Assembly (NCBI RefSeq): GCF_014697195.1
Contig: NZ_JACJRJ010000020.1
Span: forward strand, 1-64,000
DNA length: 64,000 nt
Reading direction: 5' to 3'
Source: Cylindrospermum sp. FACHB-282
Lineage (GTDB): Bacteria > Cyanobacteriota > Cyanobacteriia > Cyanobacteriales > Nostocaceae
The position numbers were made by a program, and so were the translations under genes. The notes below the pieces were generated by a model, which was given only the letters and a program-made list of their open reading frames with translations, was not told the DNA's origin and searched no databases. Shown here one piece after another: positions 9,220 to 17,972 of this stretch (within the stretch, counting starts at the first letter, position 1; every line of letters begins with the position of its first letter).

Positions 9220-9437
9220 ACTATCCAATAGTGGTTTACCCTTGTGATGAAGGTGGTTTTGTTGCTGAAATTCCAGCCTTAAGAGGATGTTTGGCACAAG
9301 GTGAAACTTTAGAAGAAACCTTACAAGAATTGATAGTTGTTAGAAATTTGTGGTTGGAAACAGCCAAAAAGCATGGACAAAAACTACCAGATATTGAAAG
9401 TGCGATCGCTAAAGTAAAAGCACTAAGTAGTGTATAA
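9216..9437 (+). CDS. hicB: HicB-type antitoxin
   Basis: A 73-residue HicB with the partially degraded RNase H-like fold that neutralises HicA. The sequence YPIVVYPCDEGGFVAEIPALRGC, then AQGETLEETLQE, is the family signature. It has no separate C-terminal helix-turn-helix or ribbon-helix-helix domain, so it belongs to the short type, and repression would depend on the complex. It starts at GTG 9216 with ggag at 9205-9208 inside hicA. A palindromic ATCCT-repeat element begins 33 bp after its stop. Confidence 0.85.
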   Translation: MNYPIVVYPCDEGGFVAEIPALRGCLAQGETLEETLQELIVVRNLWLETAKKHGQKLPDIESAIAKVKALSSV

Positions 9438-9469
9438 ACTATTAAATTGGAATTACTTTTGTATTTAAT

Positions 9470-9561
9470 AATCCTGTACATCCTTAAATCCTCAAAATCC
9501 TGATTCAGACATTTTTCATCGTCAGAATCAGGATTTGCAAGATTAGAGGATGAGCAGGATT
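9470..9561. repeat. Palindromic ATCCT ladder element
   Basis: The left half has ATCCT at 9471, 9480, 9488 and 9497 (spacings 9, 8, 9). The right half mirrors it with AGGAT at 9530, 9547 and 9556 and one degenerate unit at 9539. The centre is a hairpin: AAATCCTGATTCAGAC (9495-9510), 10-nt loop, then its inverse with one mismatch (9521-9536). I recall similar ladders between genes in many bacterial phyla. The spacer continues to 9838 with HIP1 sites and no gene. Confidence 0.75.
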
Positions 9562-9838
9562 TATGCTCAGATTCAATACAAGAGCTAGATTTTATGGATA
9601 ATTTTAGTCTTGCCATATCACTACGGTTGATTAGTGGTGATATTTTTAATAGGCTAATATTGTAGTGCGATCGCATCCCTTGTAAGTTGGGTTGAAGTGC
9701 GATCGCCTGATCTTAGAGGCTGGGCATTGCTGGAAACGTTCCTGAACGACCAAATCTCAGCAAAACCGATAGGGATGCGGAGTCTCTGAGCCAGTTTCCA
9801 AACTACAATAAGAGAATATATCTGAATATTTTGGCTCT

Positions 9839-10939
9839 ATGTCAGTTTTAGCAGCGATTTCAGTCTTGGCTATTTTGATTTTGGTACACGAGGCTGGACA
9901 CTTTATAGCAGCACGTTCTCAAGGTATTTACGTTAACCGCTTTTCTTTGGGTTTTGGCCCAGTTATCTGGAAATACCAAGGCTCACAAACCGAATATGCT
10001 CTCCGCGCTTTCCCTTTGGGTGGGTTTGTCGGCTTTCCCGATGATGACCCTGATAGCGATGTTCCCCCCAATGACCCGAATCTGCTACGTAACCGTCCAA
10101 TTTTAGATCGGGCGATCGTCATTAGTGCTGGGGTGATAGCAAATTTAATATTTGCCTATTTGGTGCTAACGCTGCAATTGGGTATCGTTGGCATTCCCAA
10201 AGAATTCAACTATCAAGCTGGTGTAATTGTCAAGCCTGTTAATGAACAATCCCTTGCTTACCAAGCAGGTATTAGGGAAGGAGACATTATTCTGGCTATT
10301 AACGGTCAGGAATTACCGGCTACTGAAAATTCAACGACATTGCTGACAAAAGAGATTCAAAATCATCCAAATCAGCAAATTGAACTGAGAGTTCAGCATC
10401 AAGACCAGCAACTATCACTGAAATTAGCACCAAATAAGGGGGCTGACGGCAAAGGTTTGATTGGTATTGAACTTGGCCCCAATGGTACAATTGCTTATCG
10501 TCGTCCCAATAGTCCTGTGGAAATTTTCAGTACTGCGGCCAATAGGTTCCAACAGTTATTTGTTGGTACACTCAAGGGTTTTGGGCAGTTGGTGACTAAT
10601 TTTCAACAAACTATTGGACAAGTTTCGGGGCCAGTTAATATTGTCAAAATAGGCGCAAAGTTAGCTGATGAAAATAGCACTAACTTGTTGTCTTTTGCGG
10701 CAATTATCAGCATTAACCTGGCAATCATCAATATTTTGCCTCTACCAGCTTTGGATGGTGGACAACTGGCTTTCCTGTTGATTGAAGGTTTGCTTGGTAA
10801 GCCTTTACCTACCCGCATTCAAGAAGGTGTGATGCAAACTGGGTTGGTGTTACTCTTGGGCTTGGGAATTTTTCTGATTGTTAAAGAAACTACTCAATTA
10901 ACTGCTCAGTTGGATTGGGTGCAAAGATTGTTCCAGTGA
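9839..10939 (+). CDS. rseP: RIP metalloprotease RseP (site-2 protease)
   Basis: An intramembrane zinc protease that performs the second cut of regulated intramembrane proteolysis, for example of anti-sigma factors, and clears signal peptides. The zinc site HEAGH is at residues 17-21 in the first membrane helix. A PDZ domain spans about 110-200 (AGIREGDIILAING). The third zinc ligand lies in PLPALDGGQLAF near residue 305 in a C-terminal helix. Length and topology are normal for the family. Its stop codon overlaps the nth start by 4 nt (GTGA), so the two are an operon. Confidence 0.95.
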   Translation: MSVLAAISVLAILILVHEAGHFIAARSQGIYVNRFSLGFGPVIWKYQGSQTEYALRAFPLGGFVGFPDDDPDSDVPPNDPNLLRNRPILDRAIVISAGVIANLIFAYLVLTLQLGIVGIPKEFNYQAGVIVKPVNEQSLAYQAGIREGDIILAINGQELPATENSTTLLTKEIQNHPNQQIELRVQHQDQQLSLKLAPNKGADGKGLIGIELGPNGTIAYRRPNSPVEIFSTAANRFQQLFVGTLKGFGQLVTNFQQTIGQVSGPVNIVKIGAKLADENSTNLLSFAAIISINLAIINILPLPALDGGQLAFLLIEGLLGKPLPTRIQEGVMQTGLVLLLGLGIFLIVKETTQLTAQLDWVQRLFQ

Positions 10940-11604
10940 GTGTTACCCGCAAATCTTCGGCTAAAAAGCAGCGTGCTTTAGAAGTTCTCGCTCGTCTGAA
11001 GCGCCTTTATCCCGATGCTACTTGCTCTTTGAACTACTCAACGCCTGTACAATTGCTGGTGGCAACTATTCTCTCTGCTCAGTGTACTGATGAGCGGGTG
11101 AATAAGGTGACACCAGCGTTATTTGGGCGGTTTCCCGATGCAGCGAGTTTGGCTAATGCTGAGTTGGCTGAGTTAGAGGATTTGGTGCATTCGACTGGGT
11201 TTTATCGCAATAAGGCGAAGAATATTCAAGGCGCTTGTCGGATGATTGTCAGTGAGTTTGACTCTGTTGTCCCTAACCAAATGCAGCAGTTGTTGCTACT
11301 TCCAGGTGTGGCGCGAAAGACGGCAAATGTGGTCTTGGCTCATGCTTATGGAATAAATGCTGGGGTGACGGTAGATACTCATGTTAAGCGTCTGAGCCAA
11401 CGCTTGGGTTTAACTAAGTATCCAGACCCGATTCATATTGAGCAAGATTTAATGGGGTTATTGCCGCAAGCAGATTGGGAAAATTGGTCTATTCGGCTGA
11501 TTTATCACGGACGTGCTGTTTGTAAGGCTCGTTCTCCCGTCTGTGTTGCTTGTGAGCTGGCGGATTTATGCCCTGCTGCTAATCAGTCGCTTGTGTTAGG
11601 CTAG
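10936..11604 (+). CDS. nth: Endonuclease III
   Basis: A base-excision repair glycosylase/AP lyase for oxidised pyrimidines. The helix-hairpin-helix LLPGVARKTANVVL carries the catalytic lysine, and VDTHVKRLSQRLG carries the catalytic aspartate. The [4Fe-4S] cluster ligands follow the C-x6-C-x2-C-x5-C pattern near the C-terminus (CKARSPVCVACELADLC). I place the start at GTG 10936, overlapping the rseP stop, which gives 222 residues beginning MSVTRKSS. The open frame extends to 10915 inside rseP but that is unlikely to be used. Confidence 0.93.
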   Translation: MSVTRKSSAKKQRALEVLARLKRLYPDATCSLNYSTPVQLLVATILSAQCTDERVNKVTPALFGRFPDAASLANAELAELEDLVHSTGFYRNKAKNIQGACRMIVSEFDSVVPNQMQQLLLLPGVARKTANVVLAHAYGINAGVTVDTHVKRLSQRLGLTKYPDPIHIEQDLMGLLPQADWENWSIRLIYHGRAVCKARSPVCVACELADLCPAANQSLVLG

Positions 11605-11681
11605 GCGACACAAACAGCCCTAAAATTGATAGGAGACTGTAGAATGGAAAATGCTGTCTTTAAATTTAAGTTAGAGAATTT

Positions 11682-11984
11682 ATGGCAAAAAAGAGCATGA
11701 TTGAGCGCGAGAAAAAACGCGCTAAGTTGGTGGAAAAGTATGCTGACAAACGGGAAGCGCTGCTGGATGAGTTCAAAAGCGCTGCATCTCCCTTGGATAA
11801 GCTAGAAATCCATCGGAAAATTCAACAGCTACCCCGTAACAGTGCGCCCACCCGCCACCGCAACCGTTGCTGGGTAACGGGTCGTCCTAGAGGTGTTTAT
11901 CGTGATTTTGGGCTATCTCGGAACGTCCTGCGGGAATGGGCACACGAGGGTCTTTTGCCTGGTGTTGTTAAGTCTAGTTGGTAG
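11682..11984 (+). CDS. rpsN: 30S ribosomal protein S14
   Basis: A 100-residue S14 of the long, zinc-free bacterial/plastid type. It starts [12 protein letters not shown] and ends with the conserved [17 protein letters not shown] and [14 protein letters not shown] blocks. It binds 16S rRNA in the head of the small subunit. It stands alone rather than in the large ribosomal operon, as is usual in cyanobacteria. A spacer of 77 bp separates it from nth, and 'ggaga' occurs about 50 nt upstream. Short 'tagtcatt' repeats follow its stop. Confidence 0.96.
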   Translation: MAKKSMIEREKKRAKLVEKYADKREALLDEFKSAASPLDKLEIHRKIQQLPRNSAPTRHRNRCWVTGRPRGVYRDFGLSRNVLREWAHEGLLPGVVKSSW

Positions 11985-12025
11985 TCATTAGTCGTTAGTC
12001 ATTGGCTTTTGACAACTGACTAAAA

Positions 12026-12355
12026 TTATTGGCCGCAACAATGATCAATGCCCAGACTTTCTAAGAGTAGATCGCTGACGGCGTTGGCGATCGCAAACTC
12101 TCCATAGAAGCTTTTGGAAAAATCAAAGGATTGCATCTCTGTCACAATGGCAATCACCAGAGAACCTAAGTCATTTTCTCCTTCCATTCGTTGACGCACA
12201 AAAATTTGGGCGGCTCGTTGGGCAATTATTTTATTGATTGCTTCCGGGAGAAATTCTCTATCTAGCCACAGGAGCAGGCACTGTTGCAACCATTGTCCTT
12301 CTAGCTGGGGATTTTCAGACGGTGGTAGGGTAATAGGTGGAATTGGTTCAGTCAT
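12026..12355 (-). CDS. Hypothetical protein, 109 residues
   Basis: An acidic soluble protein with no recognised domain. After a Pro-rich start (MTEPIPPITLPPSE) it appears all-helical (WLQQCLLLWLDREF; INKIIAQRAAQIFVRQRM) and ends GIDHCCGQ. A convincing protein-like composition and its own strand between rpsN and aat support a real gene. It is convergent with rpsN and divergent from aat (129-bp gap). The function is unknown. Confidence 0.65.
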   Translation of the reverse strand: MTEPIPPITLPPSENPQLEGQWLQQCLLLWLDREFLPEAINKIIAQRAAQIFVRQRMEGENDLGSLVIAIVTEMQSFDFSKSFYGEFAIANAVSDLLLESLGIDHCCGQ

Positions 12356-12484
12356 CTTTTTTTAGTTTATTAAGTGAGCTTTAACGGTTTTTTTGCCCAG
12401 GTAATCTTCAGAGGAACGCAAAGGATGACTGCTAACAGCAAATTGCGTTACTCTGAGGCTTTTTTTTGATCTTTTGTACTCACT

Positions 12485-13060
12485 ATGCAATATGATATTG
12501 CCGCTATTATTCGGGGTTATGCTCAAGGTTATTTTCTCATGGCTGATGAGTGCGATCGCCTGGGGTGGTATGGAAGTCATGAACGCACCTTAATTCCTTT
12601 GGATGAACGTTTTCGTTATCCCAAGTCATTGCAGCGTGTTCTTAATCAAAAACGCTTCACTGTGACGATTAACCGTGACTTCCCATCTGTGGTTGCCGGG
12701 TGCGCCAATCGCGAAACTACTTGGATTTCACCGGAATTACAAAAGATTTACTGGCTACTTTACCAGAGTGGTTATGCTTATAGTTTTGAAACTTGGCAGG
12801 ATGATGAACTAGCAGGGGGAATTTTAGGGATTGTCATTGGCGGCGCTTTTATTGGCGAATCGATGTTTTACCGCATCCCTGACGGCTCAAAGGTGGCGAT
12901 GGTGAAGTTGGTGGAAAGATTGTGCCAAAGGCAATTTGTGCTGTTTGACGCCCAAATGATGAATCCCCATTTGGAAAGATTTGGTGCTTATCTCGTGAGT
13001 GATGAAGAATATAATGTCTTACTGAGGCAAGCGCTGCAAAGTCCTTGTTCCTTAATTTAA
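12485..13060 (+). CDS. aat: Leucyl/phenylalanyl-tRNA--protein transferase
   Basis: Transfers Leu or Phe from aminoacyl-tRNA to proteins with N-terminal Arg or Lys, making them ClpS/ClpAP N-degron substrates. The family pattern is clear: [14 protein letters not shown], then [14 protein letters not shown], the [14 protein letters not shown] region, [12 protein letters not shown] and the [17 protein letters not shown] block. The 191 residues are close to the short cyanobacterial form. ATG 12485 follows closely a T-rich stretch without a clear Shine-Dalgarno. It stands alone. Confidence 0.92.
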   Translation: MQYDIAAIIRGYAQGYFLMADECDRLGWYGSHERTLIPLDERFRYPKSLQRVLNQKRFTVTINRDFPSVVAGCANRETTWISPELQKIYWLLYQSGYAYSFETWQDDELAGGILGIVIGGAFIGESMFYRIPDGSKVAMVKLVERLCQRQFVLFDAQMMNPHLERFGAYLVSDEEYNVLLRQALQSPCSLI

Positions 13061-13178
13061 CGAAATTCTCAACAGTGCAATCCCTTAAATCCCACATTCG
13101 TTACCCTTACCGTTACTTCGCTAATTACTGAATAAAAAATGTAAATCAAGATAAAATAAGACATCTGTTGAGCGAATA

Positions 13179-13365
13179 ACGTCCACTCGACCAAACCCTG
13201 CTCACCAACAAATTAATGCTTCTCCTCCTCAAGCAACAATTACGGGAGTAGTAGAATGGCTAACTCTTTACTCAGAGGAGTCAGGCTACACAGTGGCACG
13301 GTTAACTCGCTCCAGTGCTAAAGACTTAACCTCACATCTTGCACCAATAAAAATTGATGTATTTT
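13179..13365 (+). pseudogene. N-terminal relic of a RecD2-like helicase
   Basis: Read in the frame of 13182, this spacer encodes STRPNPAHQQINASPPQ followed by TITGVVEWLTLYSEESGY and TVARLTRSSAKDL. That is the OB-fold-like start of cyanobacterial RecD2 (ATP-dependent RecD-like helicase). The would-be start codon is ACG, and similarity stops near 13360, so only about 60 of roughly 740 codons remain. The 405-bp spacer between aat and the SGNH gene contains nothing else recognisable. Confidence 0.6.
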
Positions 13366-13465
13366 TTTACTCAGTATTAAGCCAAATCTATATATACTTA
13401 CTTAAGTACTTAACACTTTCGCCTTGCTACTTGCACGCAAAAAGCTATAAATCTAAAGGTAGTAA

Positions 13466-14992
13466 ATGAAACTCTTTACAATTGGTGACAGTATTTCTCA
13501 AGGCTTTATGTCTTTGGCAGCAGCCCGGACAGACCTTTGTTTTTCAACTTTGATTGCTAAGTCAATGGGGCTAAAAGTTGGTGCTGAATATCTGTACCCT
13601 GAATGGTTAGCGGGCGGACTACCAGCCAATATTGAGAAGATTTTACGGCGTTTGGAGAAAAAATATGGCTCAGATATCAACGCCTTAGATTGGCTGACCA
13701 TATTGCCAACTATTGAGGGGGTACTTGATGAAGCTGAAGATTACTATGAAAGGCAAGGAGGTTGTGCTGAACAGCCTTATCCAGGAGGAATTAAATTTTT
13801 CCACAATGTAGGGATTCAGGGCTTTGATATTGCTGATTCTTGGATGATAACACCCAAGGTTTGCAAATATCAAATTAAACTTAGCAACGACAAAGCAGAG
13901 GGTAAGGATAATTTTTTTAGTCTGCCCAATGCTGCCTTCTACCGGACTGCACTTAAAGTTCTCAACCCGTCTTTAAATCCTATTTTTGACAATCATAGCC
14001 AACTAGATTGGTTGAAGCACCATCATACAACCACAACTGAAGGAGTTGAGAATTTAATTCTCTGGTTAGGAGCAAACAATGCGCTGGGAACTGTGATCAG
14101 TTTAGAAATTAATCAAACTCCCAATGACACAGATCAGATTCTCAACAACCCAAGTCAAAAGCCCGAATCATTCCGTGAGGTAAGAGAAAAATGGAACCTC
14201 TGGCATCCCAAGGATTTCGAGGCTGAATATCAACAATTGCTTGATCGGGTTGATGCAATTATGCAAAGTAACAGCAACCCCGATTGGAATGTCTTCATTG
14301 GGACAGTACCGCTGGTAACTATTGCGCCATTGGCAAAAGGTGTGGGTGCAACCACTGAAATTCATGTGGACGGAGAGGAGAAACCTTCAACTTACTACAA
14401 ATATTACACTTATTTTCCCTTTGAAGAGGATACGGTTAGAGAAACCGGAACCGTACACCTAACGCTACAAGATGCCGTCTACATTGATGACTGTATTCGC
14501 AGATACAATAAAGTAATTAAAGAACTGGTCGATAGTAAAAACAGCCAGTATCCGCAACCACGCTATCACATTGTTGATCTTGCCAATGCCTTACAACAAA
14601 TTGCCTTCAAGCGAAATGCTGGACAGGTGCAGTATGAATTCCCAGAAGAATTCAAGTTTGTCTATCCCCAGGTCAACACCAAATACTACCACGCAGACAC
14701 TACTGGACGAATACGACAAGGTGGACTATTTAGTTTAGATGGCATTCATCCGTCTGCCATTGGTCAAGGGTTGATTGCTTATGAATTCCTCAAAGAGATG
14801 AAAAAAGTTGGAGTTGTTGATAGCACCAAACTAGATTGGAAGTCGGTCTTTGCTAGCGATCAACTTTATTCCCAACCTATTACTTTGATGCATGAGTTGT
14901 ACGATAATAAAGAATTTGCTGAAACCATCATCAAGCTGTTCGGCAGAAATCCGCTCGCCAGAAATTCAACTATGACTAGAAGACTTGGTTAA
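13466..14992 (+). CDS. SGNH/GDSL-type hydrolase, uncharacterised
   Basis: A 508-residue protein with the SGNH catalytic pattern: block I IGDSISQG with Ser9, a block III-like LWLGANNALG, and block V DGIHPS with Asp425 and His428. Enzymes of this fold cleave esters of lipids or polysaccharides. It is about twice the usual SGNH length, with an inserted region of unknown role between blocks I and III, and no signal peptide, so it is probably cytoplasmic. ATG 13466 starts directly on block I. It is monocistronic, with a convergent DUF3598 gene downstream. The substrate cannot be inferred. Confidence 0.75.
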   Translation: MKLFTIGDSISQGFMSLAAARTDLCFSTLIAKSMGLKVGAEYLYPEWLAGGLPANIEKILRRLEKKYGSDINALDWLTILPTIEGVLDEAEDYYERQGGCAEQPYPGGIKFFHNVGIQGFDIADSWMITPKVCKYQIKLSNDKAEGKDNFFSLPNAAFYRTALKVLNPSLNPIFDNHSQLDWLKHHHTTTTEGVENLILWLGANNALGTVISLEINQTPNDTDQILNNPSQKPESFREVREKWNLWHPKDFEAEYQQLLDRVDAIMQSNSNPDWNVFIGTVPLVTIAPLAKGVGATTEIHVDGEEKPSTYYKYYTYFPFEEDTVRETGTVHLTLQDAVYIDDCIRRYNKVIKELVDSKNSQYPQPRYHIVDLANALQQIAFKRNAGQVQYEFPEEFKFVYPQVNTKYYHADTTGRIRQGGLFSLDGIHPSAIGQGLIAYEFLKEMKKVGVVDSTKLDWKSVFASDQLYSQPITLMHELYDNKEFAETIIKLFGRNPLARNSTMTRRLG

Positions 14993-15129
14993 GCTAAGAA
15001 GCTTAATCCTGTATTGCCTCTGGTCATAGCTTCGTACTGATTTCAGTATGTACCAATCGTTGCTGACTGCTGCGGGGAACTTGTAGGCCTATAAAATACT
15101 CAATAAATGAAATAGCCCTGGGGATAAAG

Positions 15130-15954
15130 CTAGGGAATATTTGGCGTGATTCGGCGTTCTGTAACTAGGGTTAGGCTAACCCATTCGCCTTTGTCGCTGT
15201 AACTGCGAATCATTCGCTGGCGCAGGTTTGGTTCAATTAACCAACCCACTTCTAGAAACAATGGTTGGTGCAACTGCGCTTTTAGGGGAGAAGTTGCAGA
15301 AGCACCATTAGGTAGGAGTAATACTTGCACTTGCTTTTGTTCGTCTTGATCAAAGAGGATGATCGGGCCTTTGATGGTAGCGCTGGAGGTAATTGTGCGT
15401 TCCCCAAAAGAGAGATGTTGAACTAATCGCCCAGGGGTATCAAGTTGCAGTTGTAGAGTTGAAGAGTAAGTAGTGGGCGATCGCCAATCTGGATAAATAG
15501 TGACTGCTTCACCAAGCCATTCTCCCAATAAATCCTCTACCTGTAAAGGCGGGTTTTCTACTGCTGGGGTATTAGCTAGATGTTCTCGAATTAAGGTGAT
15601 TTGGTTGAGTTGTCCGGTTTTATCAAATAATTGCACTAGACGCAAGCGGCGATTTTGATGAATTAAACCCAACTCCGCCCCAAATTCAGAAAATGGCCCT
15701 AGCTGGATTGAACCTTGAGAAAATGCTCCATTTTCAAAAAATAATGTATTCCTGGATAGGGAACTGTATTCCAGAACTAAATCTTCTTGTCCTTGACGGC
15801 GAACAATCTGGTGGATGGTCTGGTTTTGGTTCAACCCTTCTAGAGAAACTACACTTTTGATATCTTCTAAAAGTGTCCCTTGGGGTGAAAAACGAGTGAA
15901 TGAACCTTGCCATTCACCAAGATTTTGCAGTAAGCGTTCCCATTGTGATGACAT
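15130..15954 (-). CDS. DUF3598-family (lipocalin-like) protein
   Basis: A 274-residue soluble, beta-rich protein. WERLLQNLGEWQGSFTRF at the start and a second, similar LLGEWLGEAVTIYPDW unit near residue 145 suggest two related calycin/lipocalin-like halves. This matches the DUF3598 family known from cyanobacteria and plants, distantly reminiscent of CpcS/T-type bilin-binding folds. No biochemical role is established that I know of. It lies just downstream of ftsX on the same strand, separated only by a 7-bp tandem repeat. Confidence 0.65.
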   Translation of the reverse strand: MSSQWERLLQNLGEWQGSFTRFSPQGTLLEDIKSVVSLEGLNQNQTIHQIVRRQGQEDLVLEYSSLSRNTLFFENGAFSQGSIQLGPFSEFGAELGLIHQNRRLRLVQLFDKTGQLNQITLIREHLANTPAVENPPLQVEDLLGEWLGEAVTIYPDWRSPTTYSSTLQLQLDTPGRLVQHLSFGERTITSSATIKGPIILFDQDEQKQVQVLLLPNGASATSPLKAQLHQPLFLEVGWLIEPNLRQRMIRSYSDKGEWVSLTLVTERRITPNIP

Positions 15955-15981
15955 AATGAGTAATGAGTAATGAGTAATGAC
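15954..15981. repeat. Heptanucleotide tandem repeat (TAATGAG)
   Basis: Three TAATGAG units and a fourth TAATGAC unit fill the whole gap between the ftsX stop and the DUF3598 start. Short tandemly repeated repetitive sequences of this kind are a known trait of heterocystous cyanobacteria. Copy number may vary between strains. Confidence 0.85.
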
Positions 15982-16880
15982 TATCTAGCAAAACGCCTGA
16001 CAGCAAACAAGCTCCCTATTAATCCTACAGCTGCGCCGAAACTCAAAAGAATTAAGGGTAATAATAAAGTTTGGGCGGCAGTCAGTTGCACACCGTTGCT
16101 AATAAATTGGATAAACTCAGGTTGATTGGCTAGTAGTTGTCCGAGAAACTGTTGAATTACAGTAATGAAACTCCAGGCGATCGCACCGCCAAGTAAGCCA
16201 AAAGAAATACCTTGTAAAATAAATGGCAAGTAAATCCATGCTGTAGTTGCTCCCACCAGCTGCATGATTTCAATTTCCCGCCGTCGTGCCATGACAATGA
16301 GGCGAATTGTGGTGGTGTTAACGGCGATCGCCGTTAAGGTGAGGATGATCGTAATTGTCAAAGTCATGGAGTTTAAACCTTGGTGTAACTGGGCGATGCG
16401 TTTAACTGCTTCATCTACATACTGCACCAAATCAACTCCCTGCAACTTAGCCAGCTGTGTCGCCAAAGTTGGTACAGATTGAGAATTACGGGCTTTTACC
16501 TTCATCTCGTCTACCAAAGGATTTTCCCCTAGCTGCTGGGTAGCATTTTCAATATCAGAAATTCCCAGTTCCTTAACTAACTTAGTCCAAGCTTGTTCTT
16601 TAGTAATGGTTCGCATAGACGCCACCTCTGGCATATTTGCCACCAGTGTTTCTATGGTTTCGGCTTTGGTATCTGGCTCAAGATAAACTGATAATTCTAG
16701 CTGGCTACCAAACTGGTTAAGGAGTGTTTCTACTTGCCAAGAGGTTTGCAAGCTCAAGCCGAATAAAAATAGTAACACCGTGACGGTGCTAACTGCTGCC
16801 CAATTCATCCAACCTCCCCGCAGTAATCCGAGGAAAGTTTCTTTGAGTAAGTAGTCTAGTTTTGTGAGAAATTTAAACAC
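15981..16880 (-). CDS. ftsX: Cell-division ABC permease FtsX
   Basis: Membrane partner of FtsE. The complex transmits cytoplasmic ATP hydrolysis to periplasmic peptidoglycan hydrolases at the septum. Residues about 22-45 form the first membrane helix, 50-165 the extracytoplasmic domain, and three further helices follow (about 170-195, 220-250, 268-292), the FtsX-type four-helix layout. The conserved MARRREIEIMQLVGATTAWI loop is present. ftsE is not in the window, so the usual ftsEX pairing is broken here, as is common in cyanobacteria. Confidence 0.92.
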   Translation of the reverse strand: MFKFLTKLDYLLKETFLGLLRGGWMNWAAVSTVTVLLFLFGLSLQTSWQVETLLNQFGSQLELSVYLEPDTKAETIETLVANMPEVASMRTITKEQAWTKLVKELGISDIENATQQLGENPLVDEMKVKARNSQSVPTLATQLAKLQGVDLVQYVDEAVKRIAQLHQGLNSMTLTITIILTLTAIAVNTTTIRLIVMARRREIEIMQLVGATTAWIYLPFILQGISFGLLGGAIAWSFITVIQQFLGQLLANQPEFIQFISNGVQLTAAQTLLLPLILLSFGAAVGLIGSLFAVRRFAR

Positions 16881-17064
16881 ATATCACCCAAAATTAAAAT
16901 TCAAAATATGTCTAGGGTTTCCCGAAGGGAGACAAAATTTAAAATGAAAGAATAGCACAAATGACTACTGTCTAATGTACGTATGGGGAAACTGCGCCCC
17001 TACTGTGACGAGATTGATAGAATTGAAATAGTAGGATTATTCACCATCAAGCCTAATAAGAATC

Positions 17065-17628
17065 ATGCCCTCTGACATTGCTGTAGAGAAGAAAAAGTTA
17101 AAAAATCCGCCTTTGGAACTGCACTATTTAGGCGATCGCGTGCTGCGTCAAGTGGCAAAGCGCATTGCTAAAGTAGATGACGAGATCCGCCAACTAGTGC
17201 GCGAAATGCTGCAAACTATGTACAGTCAGGATGGCATCGGTTTAGCAGCACCCCAAGTTGGAATTCACAAACAAATTATTGTCATTGACTGCGAACCAGA
17301 CAATGCCGCTAATCCGCCACTGGTGTTAATTAACCCCACTGTTAAACAGGTTAGCCGTGACATCTGCGTTGCCCAAGAAGGATGTTTAAGCATTCCCGGT
17401 GTATATCTAGATGTGAAGCGTCCCCAAGTCGTGGAAATTGCCTATAAAGATGAGTCAGGCCGTCCCCAGATATTAAAGGCTACTGATTTACTAGGACGTT
17501 GCATTCAACACGAGATGGATCACCTCAACGGTGTAGTGTTTGTAGATCGTGTGGAAAATTCCTTGACTTTGGCTCAGGAGCTATCTAAGAATGGCTTTTC
17601 GTATCAAGCAGTGAAACCAGTAGTATAG
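17065..17628 (+). CDS. def: Peptide deformylase
   Basis: Removes the formyl group from nascent protein N-termini. All three metal-site motifs are intact: GIGLAAPQVG, EGCLSIP with the Cys ligand, and QHEMDHLNG with two His ligands and the catalytic Glu. Its 187 residues are normal for a type 1 cyanobacterial/plastid deformylase. It is followed after 12 bp by a small membrane-protein gene on the same strand, probably co-transcribed. Confidence 0.95.
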   Translation: MPSDIAVEKKKLKNPPLELHYLGDRVLRQVAKRIAKVDDEIRQLVREMLQTMYSQDGIGLAAPQVGIHKQIIVIDCEPDNAANPPLVLINPTVKQVSRDICVAQEGCLSIPGVYLDVKRPQVVEIAYKDESGRPQILKATDLLGRCIQHEMDHLNGVVFVDRVENSLTLAQELSKNGFSYQAVKPVV

Positions 17629-17640
17629 GGTGCAGAAGTA

Positions 17641-17844
17641 GTGTATTTAACTCCAAAAAGCGGTTTGTATCTGGGTGGATCTTGCATAACTGCGATCGCC
17701 TCTGTAGGTTCGGTCTTTGAACTCAGTTCCGGACAACCAGATTTAGGTGTCCAAGTGACTGCAATTATCTTGGGATTGAGTATTCCCCTAACAGGATTAT
17801 TTTTCTTTGCCGCAGTGAGGGACGCAAGGGCTAACATGAAGTAA
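17641..17844 (+). CDS. Small two-helix membrane protein
   Basis: A 67-residue protein with two hydrophobic segments (GLYLGGSCITAIASVGSVF and VTAIILGLSIPLTGLFFFAA) and a basic tail RDARANMK, giving a hairpin topology in the membrane. It starts at GTG, 12 bp after def, and is followed by a terminator-like hairpin, which supports a two-gene transcript with def. I do not recognise the family. Function unknown. Confidence 0.6.
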   Translation: MYLTPKSGLYLGGSCITAIASVGSVFELSSGQPDLGVQVTAIILGLSIPLTGLFFFAAVRDARANMK

Positions 17845-17857
17845 GCATCAGGTACAT

Positions 17858-17914
17858 AAAAAAGGTAGAAGGATGAGGCAAAAATGCAAAATTCATTCTT
17901 TTACCTTTTATTTT
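17858..17914 (+). terminator. Terminator after def and the small membrane gene
   Basis: AAAAGGTAGAAGGATGA pairs with TCATTCTTTTACCTTTT across a 16-nt loop, with a few mismatches and G-T pairs, and ends in a T-rich run. Confidence 0.5.
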
Positions 17915-17972
17915 TGGCAGGCACCCGGCAAGTGGCAGAATATCAGAAGGCGATCGCTTCTAAAATAGAAGT

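Noticed and set aside
15954-15981. Possible start of a CRISPR-like array from tandem TAATGAG units
   Set aside because: Units are 7 bp and directly adjacent without spacers; this is a short tandem repeat, not CRISPR.
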